Assembly: GCA_910578735.1 (NCBI GenBank)
Contig: CAJTSQ010000018.1
Span: forward strand, 1-44,290
Source of the DNA: an uncultured Oscillospiraceae bacterium
GTDB lineage: Bacteria > Bacillota > Clostridia > Oscillospirales > Oscillospiraceae
Reading direction: 5' to 3'
DNA: 44,290 bases
Shown: positions 24,188 through 36,735 of the stretch, piece after piece
Position numbering within the stretch: the first letter of the stretch is position 1
How the letters are laid out: each line of letters opens with the position of its first letter
Notes under the pieces: model-generated
Seen by the model: only the letters and a program-made list of their open reading frames with translations
What the model was told of the DNA's origin: nothing
Database searches by the model: none
Translations under genes and position numbers: made by a program

Positions 24188-24613
24188 GTGCGATTTGTTA
24201 CCAACAGCGAGGGGGAGACCGAGGCGCTTGGGACCCGGCTGGCGGACAAGCTTGCGCCGGGAGCGGTGATCGCCTTTACCGGCGACCTGGGAGCGGGGAA
24301 GACCGCCTTCACCCGTGGTCTGGCCCGGGGCCTGGGAATCGCGGACCGGGTGACCAGTCCCACCTTTACCATCGTCAACGAGTATGAGGGGGGCCGCCTG
24401 CCCCTGTTTCACTTCGACATGTACCGCCTGTCCTCCTCTGACGAGCTCTTCGATGTCGGCTGGGAGGACTACCTGGCCCGTGGGGGCGTGTGCGCCGTGG
24501 AGTGGAGCGAAAACGTGTCCGATGCCCTGGAGGGGGATGTCATTGTACTGGAAATACGCCGGGGAGAGAGTGACGGTCAGCGGGTGATCGAGATCGGGGG
24601 GATAGAGCTGTGA
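24188..24613 (+). CDS. tsaE: TsaE: t6A tRNA modification ATPase
   Basis: A 141-aa P-loop protein. Walker A is G32DLGAGKT39, followed by TSPTFTIVNEY and HFDMYRL, all conserved in TsaE. It drives the TsaB-TsaD complex that places threonylcarbamoyl on A37 of ANN-decoding tRNAs. The GTG at 24188 has GGGGGGAG 5 nt upstream; a GTG at 24170 is possible but overlaps that site. Its stop overlaps the tsaB start by 4 nt. Confidence 0.95.
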   Translation: MRFVTNSEGETEALGTRLADKLAPGAVIAFTGDLGAGKTAFTRGLARGLGIADRVTSPTFTIVNEYEGGRLPLFHFDMYRLSSSDELFDVGWEDYLARGGVCAVEWSENVSDALEGDVIVLEIRRGESDGQRVIEIGGIEL

Positions 24614-25350
24614 ATATCTTAGCCTTGGAGTCCTCGGCGGCGGCCTGTTCCGCCGCCCTGTGCCGGGATGGGGAGCTGCTGGCCCAGTCCTTTCAGTGCA
24701 GCGGCCTGACCCACAGCCGCACCCTGCTGCCTATGGTAAACGGCCTTTTGAAAAACTGCGGCCAGTCTCTGGACCAGGTGGAGGCGATCGCCGTGGCTGC
24801 CGGGCCCGGGTCCTTCACCGGCCTGCGCATCGGGGTGGCCACCGCCAAAGGGCTGGCCTGGGCCGGGGAGAAGCCCTGCGCCCCCTGCTCCACGCTGGAG
24901 TCCATGGCCTGGCCCCTGGCCCACCTGGAGGGGAAGCTCATCGTCTGTGCCATGGATGCCCGGCGGAAACAGGTGTACAACGCCCTGTTCCGGGCCAGGG
25001 AAGGCAGGCTGGAGCGGATCGCTCCCGACCGGGCCATTTCCCTGGACGATCTGGGAGCGGAGCTGAAAAGTTTTCCGGAATCAAAAATAGTCGTTGGCGA
25101 TGGGGCACAGCTGTGTTATAATACCTTGAGAGAAGCGGTACCCGGCCTGGCCCTGGCCCCCGTCCACCTGCGGATCCAGAGTGCCTGGGGGGTAGCCCGG
25201 GCGGCGGAGGAGCTGGTTAAGGCCGGAGCCCTGGTGTCCGGGGCGGAGCTGGTTCCTGTCTACCACCGCATGTCGCAGGCGGAGCGGGAACGGCTGGAAC
25301 GTGAGCGGCACACAAAATTTACGATAGAAGGGGATCGAAAACATGTATAA
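24610..25350 (+). CDS. tsaB: TsaB: t6A complex scaffold subunit
   Basis: A 246-aa ASKHA-fold protein with the TsaB N-terminus NILALESSAAACSAAL and the core AAGPGSFTGLRIGVATAKGL. It is a catalytically inactive paralogue of TsaD and forms the scaffold for TsaD and TsaE. It starts with GTG overlapping the tsaE stop (GTGA). In many Firmicutes rimI and tsaD follow; here the next gene is upp, overlapping tsaB by 8 nt, so tsaD must be encoded elsewhere. Confidence 0.95.
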   Translation: MNILALESSAAACSAALCRDGELLAQSFQCSGLTHSRTLLPMVNGLLKNCGQSLDQVEAIAVAAGPGSFTGLRIGVATAKGLAWAGEKPCAPCSTLESMAWPLAHLEGKLIVCAMDARRKQVYNALFRAREGRLERIAPDRAISLDDLGAELKSFPESKIVVGDGAQLCYNTLREAVPGLALAPVHLRIQSAWGVARAAEELVKAGALVSGAELVPVYHRMSQAERERLERERHTKFTIEGDRKHV

Positions 25351-25978
25351 TGACAAGGTACACATTCTGGACCACCCGCTGCTTCAGCATAAGCTGACCA
25401 TCCTCCGGGACGAGACCACCGGTGTGAAGGAATTCCGGGAGATCGTCTCGGAAATTGCCGCCCTGGAGTGCTACGAGGCCACCCGAGACCTGCCCCTGGC
25501 GGACATTGAGGTCAAAACCCCCATCACCACCGGGACCTTTAAGACTTTGGCGGGCAAAAAGCTGGCTGTCGTCCCCATCCTCCGGGCCGGCCTGGGCATG
25601 GTGGACGGCATCATCAAGATGATTCCCTCCGCCAAGGTGGGCCATATCGGCCTGTACCGGGACCCGGAGACCCACCGCCCCGTAGAGTACTACTGCAAAA
25701 TGCCCGCCGACATCGCCGAGCGGGATGTGATTGTTCTGGACCCCATGCTGGCTACCGGCGGCTCCGCCTCCGCCGCCATCACCTTCATCAAGGGCTATGG
25801 CTGCAAGCATATCAAGCTGATGAATGTCCTGGCCGCTCCTGAGGGTATCGAGTGCATTATAAGGGACCACCCTGACGTGGAAATCTACGTGGCCGGCGTG
25901 GATGAGAAGCTGAATGAGCACGCCTATATTGTCCCTGGCCTGGGCGACGCGGGAGACCGCATCTTTGGCACGAAGTAA
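25343..25978 (+). CDS. upp: Upp: uracil phosphoribosyltransferase
   Basis: A 211-aa type I phosphoribosyltransferase. It converts uracil plus PRPP to UMP for pyrimidine salvage. The PRPP-binding loop is VIVLDPMLATGGSASAAI, and the C-terminal uracil site lies in YIVPGLGDAGDRIFG. The start ATG 25343 lies within the end of tsaB, so it is translationally coupled. A strong terminator follows, and the pyrimidine-related carAB genes converge on it. Confidence 0.96.
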   Translation: MYNDKVHILDHPLLQHKLTILRDETTGVKEFREIVSEIAALECYEATRDLPLADIEVKTPITTGTFKTLAGKKLAVVPILRAGLGMVDGIIKMIPSAKVGHIGLYRDPETHRPVEYYCKMPADIAERDVIVLDPMLATGGSASAAITFIKGYGCKHIKLMNVLAAPEGIECIIRDHPDVEIYVAGVDEKLNEHAYIVPGLGDAGDRIFGTK

Positions 25979-26013
25979 CACAGGAACAGGCTGCGTCCAA
26001 TGCCGCTGAACTG

Positions 26014-26053
26014 AAGCGCCCCGACCCGATGCTGTTATCGGGTCGGGGCGCTT
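26014..26053. terminator. Bidirectional terminator between upp and carB
   Basis: A 17-bp stem starting AAGCGCCCCGACCCGAT pairs perfectly with ATCGGGTCGGGGCGCTT over a 6-nt loop. It is positioned between two convergent operons. Confidence 0.85.
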
Positions 26054-26068
26054 TGCGTTGAGTTTGCG

Positions 26069-29277
<3,209 letters not shown>

Positions 29278-29278
<1 letters not shown>

Positions 29279-30372
29279 TACTGAGCACCTCCCTTTTTAG
29301 CGGCCATGTTGTCGATGAAGCGGTTGAACAGATATTCTGTGTCCTTGGGGCCGGCGTTGGCCTCGGGGTGGAACTGGGTGGTGAAGCAGTTGGGCCGCTG
29401 GTAGCGCAGGCCCTCGCAGGTGCCGTCGTTCACGTTGATGTGGCTCACCTCGGCCACGGCGGGGTCCACCGAATCGGCCAGCACCATATAGCCGTGGTTC
29501 TGGCTGGTGATGAACACCCGGCCCTTCTCCACGTCCCGGACGGGGTGGTTGCCCCCCCGGTGGCCGTAGGCCAGCCGTCCGGTTTTCGCGCCGGTGGCCA
29601 GGGCCAGCAGCTGGTGGCCCAGGCAGACGCCAAAGAGGGGGATGTCGCTGTTATACAGCTTTTTCAGCTCGGCGATGATCTCCACATTCTCTGCCGGGTC
29701 GCCGGGGCCGTTGGACAGCATCACCCCGTCGTAGCCCCCGGCCAGCACATCGGCGGCGGGGGTGGAGGCGGGCAGGGCGGTGACCCTGCACCCCCGGCGG
29801 CGCAGGCACTCGATCATGTGCTGCTTCACGCCGTAGTCCATCATAGCGACGTGGTACTTCTCCTCGCCGTAGGCGGGGAAGACCTCCGGTTCCGGCCGGG
29901 TGACCAGGGGGACCGTGTTCTCCACCTTGTAGGCCTTCAGCTCGTCCAGTACCTGGGCGATATTAAAATGCTCCGCGCAGGTGAGCATTCCGTTCATGCT
30001 CCCCTCGCTGCGGAGTATCTTGGTAAGCGCCCGGGTGTCCACACCCTGGATGCCGGTGATATTGTGTTCCTTCAGATAGCTGCCCAGGTCGCCCTCGCAG
30101 CGGAAGTTGCTCCCCCGAGGGGACAGATGGCGGACCACAAAGGCCTCCACCCAGGGCTTTCTAGACTCGTTGTCCTCGCTGTTCACGCCGTAGTTGCCGA
30201 TGAGGGGGTAGGACATTACCACGCCCTGTCCGGCGTAGGAGGGGTCGGTGAGAATCTCCTGGTAGCCGGCCATGGAGGTGTTGAACACCATCTCGCACAC
30301 CCGGGTCTCGGCGGAGCCGATGCTGGTGCCCGAGAAGATGCTCCCGTTGGCTAGGATCAAGGTCGCTTTCAT
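29278..30372 (-). CDS. carA: CarA: carbamoyl-phosphate synthase small subunit
   Basis: A 364-aa glutamine amidotransferase subunit. The N-terminal CPSase domain (1-135) is followed by a class I GATase. The nucleophile is Cys250 in FGVCLGHQLL, and the catalytic His/Glu are in FHPEANAGPKDTEYLF. It supplies ammonia to CarB through the interdomain tunnel. The ATG at 30372 is about 50 nt downstream of a clear promoter. I see no PyrR-binding leader or attenuator in that short leader. Confidence 0.96.
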
Positions 30373-30427
30373 CGTTCGTTCACTCGCTTTCCGTTCCAGT
30401 ACTGTTGTTCATATGTGTAATCAAGTT

Positions 30428-30456
30428 ATTTTATCGAAAAATGCGCCCCTTTGCAA
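30428..30456 (-). promoter_or_regulatory. Sigma-A promoter of carAB
   Basis: On the minus strand TTGCAA (30456-30451) and TAAAAT (30433-30428) are 17 bp apart, the same two hexamers as at glnS. The leader to carA is about 48 nt, too short for a pyr attenuator. Confidence 0.7.
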
Positions 30457-30532
30457 GATGGCGTTTTCCCTTTTTCTGTATCAATATCCGGCGGATATTT
30501 GGGCAATTCGTGGGGAAGGATATGGTGTATCC

Positions 30533-30597
30533 GCAGAGACGCACCACGATGCGTCCGCCCAGCTGTTCGGCGGCCATGAACGGAAGCGTCCTTACAG
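30533..30597. repeat. Degenerate GAGACG/GTCC palindromic repeat
   Basis: The left arm GCAGAGACGCACCACGATGCG(TCCGCCC) and a worn right arm GGAAGCGTCCTTACAG bracket about 20 nt. It is related to the copy at 8052-8122 and lies just upstream of the DUF421 gene. Confidence 0.5.
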
Positions 30598-30619
30598 AAT
30601 ACATCGGGAGGTGTCCCTC

Positions 30620-31294
30620 ATGTTTACCGGCCTTTTGCGCACGATTATTCTATACATTCTCATCATCGCCGGAGTGCGGCTGATGGGCAAGCGTCAGGTG
30701 GGGGAGCTGGAGCCTTCGGAGCTGGTACTCTCCCTCATCATTGCCGACCTGGCCTCGGTGCCCATGCAGGACTATGGCATCCCCCTGCTCACCGGCGTGG
30801 TGCCCATCCTGACGCTGCTGTCTGTCACCATGATTTTGTCGGTGCTCACCATGAAGAGCATCACCTTCCGGGCCATCCTGTGCGGGCGGCCCAGCATGGT
30901 GGTCCGGAACGGGGTCCTGGACCAGAAGGAGATGGCCAAGACCCGCCTGACGGTGGATGAGCTGCTGGAGGAGCTGCGCATCAAGGGCTACACCGACCTG
31001 AGCCAGATCAAGTACGCCATTCTGGAGACCAACGGGCAGCTGTCAGTGCTGCCCTACGCCAACCAGAAGCCCCCTGCGGCCCGGGACATGAAGGTGAGCG
31101 TGGAGGAGGGCGGCCTGCCTTGGGTGGTGGTCAGCGACGGCAAGCTGCTGGAGCGCAACCTGAAGGCCCTGGGCCACGACCGCCCCTGGCTGGACAAGCA
31201 GCTTTCTCAGCGGGGGTGCCGGGATATGGCGGAGGTGTTTCTCCTGCTGGTGGACGAGGGAGATGCAGTATATTTTGCCCGGAAAGACGCATAG
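30620..31294 (+). CDS. DUF421 family membrane protein (YetF/YrbG type)
   Basis: A 224-aa protein with three N-terminal membrane segments (about 5-85) and a soluble DUF421 domain (about 85-220). The RGxxLMGKRQVGELEPSELV segment just inside the first helix is characteristic. Its function is not established; homologues in spore formers are linked to spore germination or membrane stress. The start at 30620 has GGGAGGTG upstream; the longer open frame passes through the repeat and has no ribosome site. The TAG stop is part of another repeat. A DUF4363 gene follows, a pairing often seen in Clostridia. Confidence 0.85.
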   Translation: MFTGLLRTIILYILIIAGVRLMGKRQVGELEPSELVLSLIIADLASVPMQDYGIPLLTGVVPILTLLSVTMILSVLTMKSITFRAILCGRPSMVVRNGVLDQKEMAKTRLTVDELLEELRIKGYTDLSQIKYAILETNGQLSVLPYANQKPPAARDMKVSVEEGGLPWVVVSDGKLLERNLKALGHDRPWLDKQLSQRGCRDMAEVFLLLVDEGDAVYFARKDA

Positions 31295-31316
31295 GGGCGG
31301 CTGTTAGCCGCCCCTG
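31291..31316. repeat. Single-arm GGGGCGG repeat at the DUF421 gene stop
   Basis: TAGGGGCGGCTGTTAGCCGC(CCCTG) begins with the stop codon TAG at 31292-31294 and forms one perfect stem. It could act as an mRNA 3' hairpin between the two genes. Confidence 0.65.
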
Positions 31317-31337
31317 CATGACACAGGAGGTCTCACT

Positions 31338-31718
31338 ATGAAACGTCTCTATATTGCGGCGGCGCTGCTGATCCTGCTGCTGGGGACCAGCCTGGCCAAC
31401 GGAATGTATGCCCAGAGCATCACCGGCCGGATGCGGGAGCAGCTCCACCAGGCCCAGGCTCAGGCGGAACAGGACAGTTGGGACCGGGCCGAAGCCCTTA
31501 CCCGGCAGGCCTACGAGGATTGGCAGAGCCGCCACTTCTATTTCCACACCACCATGCGCCACAGCGATACGGACCAGGTCCTGCGGGGGTTCCGCTCCGT
31601 GCTGGAATACATCCGGCTTCAGGAGCCCGACCAGTACAACGCCGCCAACGCCGACCTGATTGCCCAGCTGGAGCTGCTGGCTGAAATGGAACAGCCCTCA
31701 GCAGCCAATGTGCTGTAA
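31338..31718 (+). CDS. DUF4363 family protein
   Basis: A 126-aa protein with an N-terminal membrane anchor or signal (LYIAAALLILLLGTSLANG) and an otherwise helical, charged extracytoplasmic part with HFYFHTTMRHSDTDQV. The length and layout match DUF4363, whose members commonly lie next to DUF421 genes in spore-forming Clostridia. AGGAGG lies 8 nt upstream of the ATG. Function unknown; the pair probably act together at the membrane. Confidence 0.8.
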   Translation: MKRLYIAAALLILLLGTSLANGMYAQSITGRMREQLHQAQAQAEQDSWDRAEALTRQAYEDWQSRHFYFHTTMRHSDTDQVLRGFRSVLEYIRLQEPDQYNAANADLIAQLELLAEMEQPSAANVL

Positions 31719-31792
31719 ACAGAGCGGAACAGCGGGCGATGGATTTGACAGACTCCTCGCTGAGGAAGAATCCTTGGATATCATCCGAATCA

Positions 31793-33058
31793 TCAAGACT
31801 TCTTCCCCAACATTTCATCAGACATCAGCTCCAGCTGCTCGGCCTTACGGTAGCGGTCGGCAAGCGCGCTGCTGGCCGCCGCTCCCTTGGCCTGCCCGCT
31901 GAAGCACAGCTTCAGCAGGACCGGCGTTAGAACCGCGCAGCCCACCACGGTAATGACGATGGGCGTCATCATAGCCTGACTGAGTACTCCCATAGACTGT
32001 CCCCGGTTGGCTACGATCAGGGCCACCTCGCCCCGGCAGGCCATACCGGCGCCTATCTGGAGACATTCCGCCCCATCAAAGCCACATATCCTGGCGCCAA
32101 GACCGCAGCCGATCACCTTCGACAAAATCGCCACAGCCAGCAGCAGCAGAGAGAATATGACCAGACTTTCATTCAGCTGGGGCAGCTCCACCTTGATGCC
32201 GATTCCCGCGAAAAACACCGGCGTCAGCAGCAGATAGCTCAGGGGCTCAAATTTCGAGCGGATGTAGTCGGCCTTTGGGGTGCAGGCTACCACCAGGCCG
32301 GCGGCAAAGGCGCCGATAATATCCGCCACACCGAAAAACTCCTCTGCACAGTAGGCCAGCAGCAGGCAGAGCACAAAGGCAAAGACCGGGTAGCGCCGGA
32401 GGTTCTTCTGATGGGCGTATGCAATCATCCGGCGAAACAGCCAGATGCCTCCGCATGCGGCGGCAATGGCAAAGGCAAAAAACAGGACGATCTTCAGCAG
32501 TACCGGCAGCAGACCGCTTCCGTCGCCCGCCATGCTGGATACCACCGTCAGGGCAACCAGGCCCAGCACATCGTCAATGAGGGCGGCGGCCAGGATCGTG
32601 CTGCCAACGTGGGTATCCAAACGCCCTAACTCCTTGAGGGTCTCCACGGTGATACTTACAGAAGTGGCGGTCAGTATAGTACCCAGGAAAATGTTTTCCA
32701 GCAGGGTGTTATTCGGCAGCCAGCCCAGCTCTCCCGCCAGCCAGCCAAAGCCTGTACCCATCAGCATGGGCACCAGCACACCGCACAGCGCCACCAGAAA
32801 GCCCGCCTTTCCGGCGCCCCGCAGTTCCCGCAGATCGGTGCCCATTCCGGCGGTAAAAAGAATGATAATCACGCCCAGTTCACTGAGCTGAGAAAGAAAT
32901 GCGGTTTCCGATAAAATGTTCAGCGCTGCTGGCCCCAGGATCAGCCCGGCCAGCAGTGCGCCCACCACCCGCGGCATTTGAAATTTTCCCGTGGCGATTC
33001 CCAACAGCTTGGTACTCAATAAAATCAACGCCAGATCCAACAAATAGCGATAGGACAT
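31793..33058 (-). CDS. CPA2 family cation/proton antiporter (NapA/KefB-like)
   Basis: A 421-aa membrane protein with about 12-13 hydrophobic segments. The LIDDVLGLVAL motif carries the paired acidic residues (Asp-Asp) of electrogenic Na+/H+ antiporters of the CPA2 class. TATSVSITVETL and GAFAAGL are further family blocks. There is no C-terminal TrkA-N domain, so it is not a full KefB/C system. The start at 33058 has AGGGGGAACC upstream; an earlier ATG gives a hydrophilic extension without a ribosome site. It is single on the minus strand and probably serves Na+ or pH homeostasis. Confidence 0.88.
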   Translation of the reverse strand: MSYRYLLDLALILLSTKLLGIATGKFQMPRVVGALLAGLILGPAALNILSETAFLSQLSELGVIIILFTAGMGTDLRELRGAGKAGFLVALCGVLVPMLMGTGFGWLAGELGWLPNNTLLENIFLGTILTATSVSITVETLKELGRLDTHVGSTILAAALIDDVLGLVALTVVSSMAGDGSGLLPVLLKIVLFFAFAIAAACGGIWLFRRMIAYAHQKNLRRYPVFAFVLCLLLAYCAEEFFGVADIIGAFAAGLVVACTPKADYIRSKFEPLSYLLLTPVFFAGIGIKVELPQLNESLVIFSLLLLAVAILSKVIGCGLGARICGFDGAECLQIGAGMACRGEVALIVANRGQSMGVLSQAMMTPIVITVVGCAVLTPVLLKLCFSGQAKGAAASSALADRYRKAEQLELMSDEMLGKKS

Positions 33059-33098
33059 AAGCGGTTCCCCCTCAAACACATGGAATCGATGCAAAGCT

Positions 33099-33126
33099 AT
33101 CATAACTTCTTTCTTCAAATTTTCAA
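33099..33126 (-). promoter_or_regulatory. Sigma-A promoter of the antiporter gene
   Basis: TTGAAA (33126-33121) and TATGAT (33104-33099) on the minus strand with a 16-bp spacer, about 35 nt before the start region. Confidence 0.6.
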
Positions 33127-33277
33127 GAGAAGATTTGTATAAAAACAACTTCCGGAAGCTGTAAAAATTTTAATTTGTTATCAACACCAGCGGCAGCCAT
33201 ATCTATAAAAAGTGCCGGGTGTTCTCCCGGGAAGGGAATTACAGCCGATAAGCTGAATCGAATACCGCTCCCCCTAC

Positions 33278-33306
33278 TTGCATTTTCCCCCAAAACATGG
33301 TACGCT
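33278..33306 (+). promoter_or_regulatory. Promoter of comEC-holA
   Basis: TTGCAT (33278-33283), 17 bp, TACGCT (33301-33306). The ATG of comEC is at 33342, after GGGGGAGGGGGG. Confidence 0.5.
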
Positions 33307-33341
33307 GAAACGGGAAAAACCTGGGGGAGGGGGGAGAAAAG

Positions 33342-35642
33342 ATGCGCATACTGGCCACCTTTGCCTTCTCCTTTACTACGGCCGTGTTCCTCGCCGTCTA
33401 CATGGGTCTGGACCCCGTTTTACTCCCGCTGGGCGGAGCGATGATTCTGGCGGCTGCTGGGGTCAGGCTGGTCCTGAGGGAGAAGAACCGCCGCCGGACC
33501 CGGGCATTGCTCATTTGCTTCGGCCTGGCCTTTGGGTTTTTGTGGACGGCTTTCTACATGTCGGTCTTTTTCCAGCCCGCCAGAGAGCTGGACGGCCGCA
33601 CCGTCCGGCTCTCCGCCACGGTGGCCGACTGGCCCCAGGCGGGGGACTATGGCGGCTATACGGTCGTCATCCAGGCGGAGACGGACCGCAGGGTGAATGT
33701 GACCACCATCCTCTACACAGACCGTCAGGGGGAGAGCCTGCGCCCGGGCGACCGGATCGAGGCCGTTGCCCACTGCACCTTGGGGGACCGCACCTTTGCC
33801 GGCGAGAAGATCACCTACTACACCGCCAAGGGTATTTTCCTCCGGGCCACAGCCTACGGCCGGCTGGAAATTCAGCGCCCGGACCATGTGGCGCCCCAGT
33901 ACTATGCCGCCTGGATATCCAGAATCCTGAAGGCGGGCATTGATGCCGCCTTCCCGGAGGATATGGCCGGCTTTGTCCGGGCCCTGGTGACGGGCAACCG
34001 GGACAACCTCACCGACGAATTTACCACCTCCCTGGAGCGGGCGGGCCTGAGTCACACGGTGGCGGTGTCCGGAATGCACCTGGCCTTTCTGTCCGGTCTT
34101 CTCACCCGGCTGCTGGGGCGGGGCCGGCGGTCCACCGCTCTGCTCACCATCCTGTGGGTGGTGCTGTTCTGCGGAATCGCGGGCAACACCCCCTCGGTAC
34201 TCCGGGCGGCGGTGATGATCCTGCTGCTCCAGTTCGCGCCCCTCCTGGGCCGGGAGCGGGACGGCCCCACCTCCCTGGCCGTGGCTCTGCTCCTCCTGCT
34301 GTGGGTCAACCCCTTCTCCGCCGCCCACATTGGGCTCCAGCTGTCCTTCACGGCGGTGGCAGGCATTTTGCTGGTGTCGGACCAGGTCCAGAGCTGGCTG
34401 CTGAAGCGGCTCCATCTGGATAAGAGGGCGAAAAACCGCCGGGAGAAGCTGCTGAGGGTGGTGCCGTATTTTGCGGTGTCTACCATTTCTGCCACCCTGG
34501 GGGCCTCGGTACTCACCATTCCCCTGGTGGCTTTCCACTTCAACATCGTCTCCCTGATTTCCCCCCTGTCCAACCTGCTGACCCTCTGGGCCATTGGGTG
34601 GCTGTTTGTGGGCGGCCTGGTGACAGGCCTGCTGGCCGGCCTCTGGCCCGGCGGGGCGGCGGTGCTGGCCCTGCCCCTCACGGCCCTGGGCCGCTACCTC
34701 CAGTGGATCATCGGCCTGGTGTCTCGGCCCGCCCTGGCGGCTCTGCCGCTGGAGTCGGTGTACTACCGGGCCTGGGTGGTACTGCTCTACGCTCTCCTGC
34801 TGGTCTCCATCCGGGCAAAGGGCCGGCGTCCGGTGTGGATGCCCCTGGCCGCCGGAACCGCCGCCTTGGCTCTGGCCGTGGCGCTCACCCGGGCCTCCTT
34901 CTATCTGGGAGAGATGGCGGTGGTGGTGCTGGACGTGGGCCAGGGTCAGAGCGTCCTGGTGCGGACAGGGAGCTTTCTCACCCTGGTGGACTGCGGCGGG
35001 GACAGCCGGGACGACCCCGGCGACGTGGCCGCCAACTACCTCCAGTCCCTGGGCTGCGGCGGAGTTGACCTGCTGGTGGTGTCTCACTACCACGACGACC
35101 ATGCCAACGGCATCCCTCAGCTGCTGCGCCGCGTCCGCGTGGGGGAGATTGCACTGCCCGATGTGGAGGAGGACGCCCCTCTCCGGGCGGAGATCGTATC
35201 CGCCGCGGAGGCGCAGGGGATCGCGCTGCGCTTTGTCCAGGAGGACATCCGCATAGAGGCGGGGGAGGGCCGGCGCCTGTCCCTTTTTGCCCCCATGGCG
35301 GAGAGGGGAACGGCCAACGAGCTGGGCCTCACCCTGCTGGCCTCCTCCGGGGAGCTGGACGTTCTGATCACCGGCGATATGGAGCGGGAGGGGGAGCTGG
35401 AGCTGGTGAAGACCGTCGAGCTGCCCCGGGTAGAGGTGCTGGTGGCGGGCCACCACGGCTCCGGCACATCCACGACCCCTGAGCTGCTGGAGGCGGCCAG
35501 GCCGGAGCTGGCCCTGATTTCTGTGGGACTGAACAACAAATACGGCCACCCGGACTGGGATACCCTGGTGCGGTTGGATAACATTGGAACCAAGATATAC
35601 CGCACCGACCTGTATGGGACCCTTGAGGTGCAGTTGAGATAG
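33342..35642 (+). CDS. comEC: ComEC/Rec2 family DNA-uptake channel
   Basis: A 766-aa protein in three parts. The N-terminal membrane segments and OB-like DUF4131 region (about 1-200) are followed by the multi-pass Competence domain (about 205-500, with SHTVAVSGMHLAFLSG). The C-terminal metallo-beta-lactamase domain has H582YHDDH587, and DITGDME-type GDMEREGELEL and VAGHHGSGTSTT supply further ligands. ComEC forms the channel for single-stranded DNA in natural transformation. The gene is often kept in Clostridia not known to be transformable. comEA is not next to it. holA follows 11 nt later, a common Firmicutes pairing. Confidence 0.92.
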   Translation: MRILATFAFSFTTAVFLAVYMGLDPVLLPLGGAMILAAAGVRLVLREKNRRRTRALLICFGLAFGFLWTAFYMSVFFQPARELDGRTVRLSATVADWPQAGDYGGYTVVIQAETDRRVNVTTILYTDRQGESLRPGDRIEAVAHCTLGDRTFAGEKITYYTAKGIFLRATAYGRLEIQRPDHVAPQYYAAWISRILKAGIDAAFPEDMAGFVRALVTGNRDNLTDEFTTSLERAGLSHTVAVSGMHLAFLSGLLTRLLGRGRRSTALLTILWVVLFCGIAGNTPSVLRAAVMILLLQFAPLLGRERDGPTSLAVALLLLLWVNPFSAAHIGLQLSFTAVAGILLVSDQVQSWLLKRLHLDKRAKNRREKLLRVVPYFAVSTISATLGASVLTIPLVAFHFNIVSLISPLSNLLTLWAIGWLFVGGLVTGLLAGLWPGGAAVLALPLTALGRYLQWIIGLVSRPALAALPLESVYYRAWVVLLYALLLVSIRAKGRRPVWMPLAAGTAALALAVALTRASFYLGEMAVVVLDVGQGQSVLVRTGSFLTLVDCGGDSRDDPGDVAANYLQSLGCGGVDLLVVSHYHDDHANGIPQLLRRVRVGEIALPDVEEDAPLRAEIVSAAEAQGIALRFVQEDIRIEAGEGRRLSLFAPMAERGTANELGLTLLASSGELDVLITGDMEREGELELVKTVELPRVEVLVAGHHGSGTSTTPELLEAARPELALISVGLNNKYGHPDWDTLVRLDNIGTKIYRTDLYGTLEVQLR

Positions 35643-35653
35643 GAGGGACAGCT

Positions 35654-36688
35654 ATGCCGCCAAAAAACAAGCCGGATACGTCAGGATTTGAAGCGCTGAA
35701 AAAGGACCTGTCTGCCGGACGGCCGGGGCGGCTGTACTTTTTCCACGGGGAGGAGACCTACCTCCGGGATCACTATCTGAGCCGCCTGAAGGAGGCGGTT
35801 CTCACCGGTGGGCTGGGGGAGTTCAACCGCCACGATATCAACGCCAGGGACATGTCTCCCCACGCCCTGGAGGAGGCGGTGGACTGCCTGCCCATGATGG
35901 CGGAGCGCACGTTTGTACAGGTGACTGACTTCGACCTGTTCAAGGCGGGGGAGAAGGACCGGGAGGCGTATATCCGAATCCTGTCCGGCCTGCCCGACTA
36001 CTGCTGCCTGGTGTTCCTCTACGACCTGATTGAGTACAGGCCCGATGCCCGGACCAAGCTGGCCCAGGCGGTGAAGGCCCACGGCACGGCGGTAAACTTT
36101 GCCCGCCAGGGCCAGCGGGAGCTGACCGATTGGGTCCGCCGCCACTTCCGGGCCCTGGGCAAGGATATCGATTCACGGCTGTGTGAGGAGCTGATCTTTC
36201 TCTGCGGCGATTTGATGCAGAACCTCCAGCAGGAGATCGGCAAGATCGCCGCCTATGCCAAGGAGGACCGGATCACCCGGGCGGACATAGAGGCGGTGGC
36301 CACCCCCCAGCTCAGTGCGGTGGCATTCCGAATTGCCGACGCCATCGGGGAGAAGAACTACAACCGGGCGGCCGCAGTGCTGGGGGAGCTGTATCAGATG
36401 CAGAAGAGCCCCTATGAGATCATTGGGGCCTTGGGCAAGCAGCTGCGCCAGCTCTACTCCGCCCGGCTGGCCCTGGCAGAAGGAAAGGGAGGCAGCTGGG
36501 TAGCCAGGCTGTGGGGGATGCGCTACCCCGCTGACCGCCTTGTGACCAGTGCCAAGCGGTTCTCCCTGCCCTGGTGCCGGCGGGCGGTGATTCGCTGCGC
36601 ACAGACAGATCTGGCCATGAAGTCCACCGGGCAGGACCCCAAGGAGCTGCTCACCACCCTCCTGCTGGAGCTGGCCAACGGGGCATAG
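35654..36688 (+). CDS. holA: HolA: DNA polymerase III delta subunit
   Basis: A 344-aa clamp-loader subunit. LYFFHGEETYLRDHYL is the N-terminal family motif, and the middle shows ADIEAVATPQLSAVAFRIADAI followed by the C-terminal collar helices. Delta opens the beta sliding clamp within the tau-delta-delta' complex. AGGAGGG precedes the ATG at 35654. A hairpin (36691-36718) with mismatches separates it from the next gene without a T run, so cotranscription with comEC upstream and rnmV downstream is likely. Confidence 0.93.
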   Translation: MPPKNKPDTSGFEALKKDLSAGRPGRLYFFHGEETYLRDHYLSRLKEAVLTGGLGEFNRHDINARDMSPHALEEAVDCLPMMAERTFVQVTDFDLFKAGEKDREAYIRILSGLPDYCCLVFLYDLIEYRPDARTKLAQAVKAHGTAVNFARQGQRELTDWVRRHFRALGKDIDSRLCEELIFLCGDLMQNLQQEIGKIAAYAKEDRITRADIEAVATPQLSAVAFRIADAIGEKNYNRAAAVLGELYQMQKSPYEIIGALGKQLRQLYSARLALAEGKGGSWVARLWGMRYPADRLVTSAKRFSLPWCRRAVIRCAQTDLAMKSTGQDPKELLTTLLLELANGA

Positions 36689-36735
36689 GGAAAGCACCCC
36701 TTTGCGAAGGGAGGCTTTGGCGTAAGGAGAAATTT

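Noticed and set aside
33149..33277. Possible riboswitch upstream of comEC
   Set aside because: There is one small CCGGG/CCCGG hairpin but no core motif of any riboswitch class I know.
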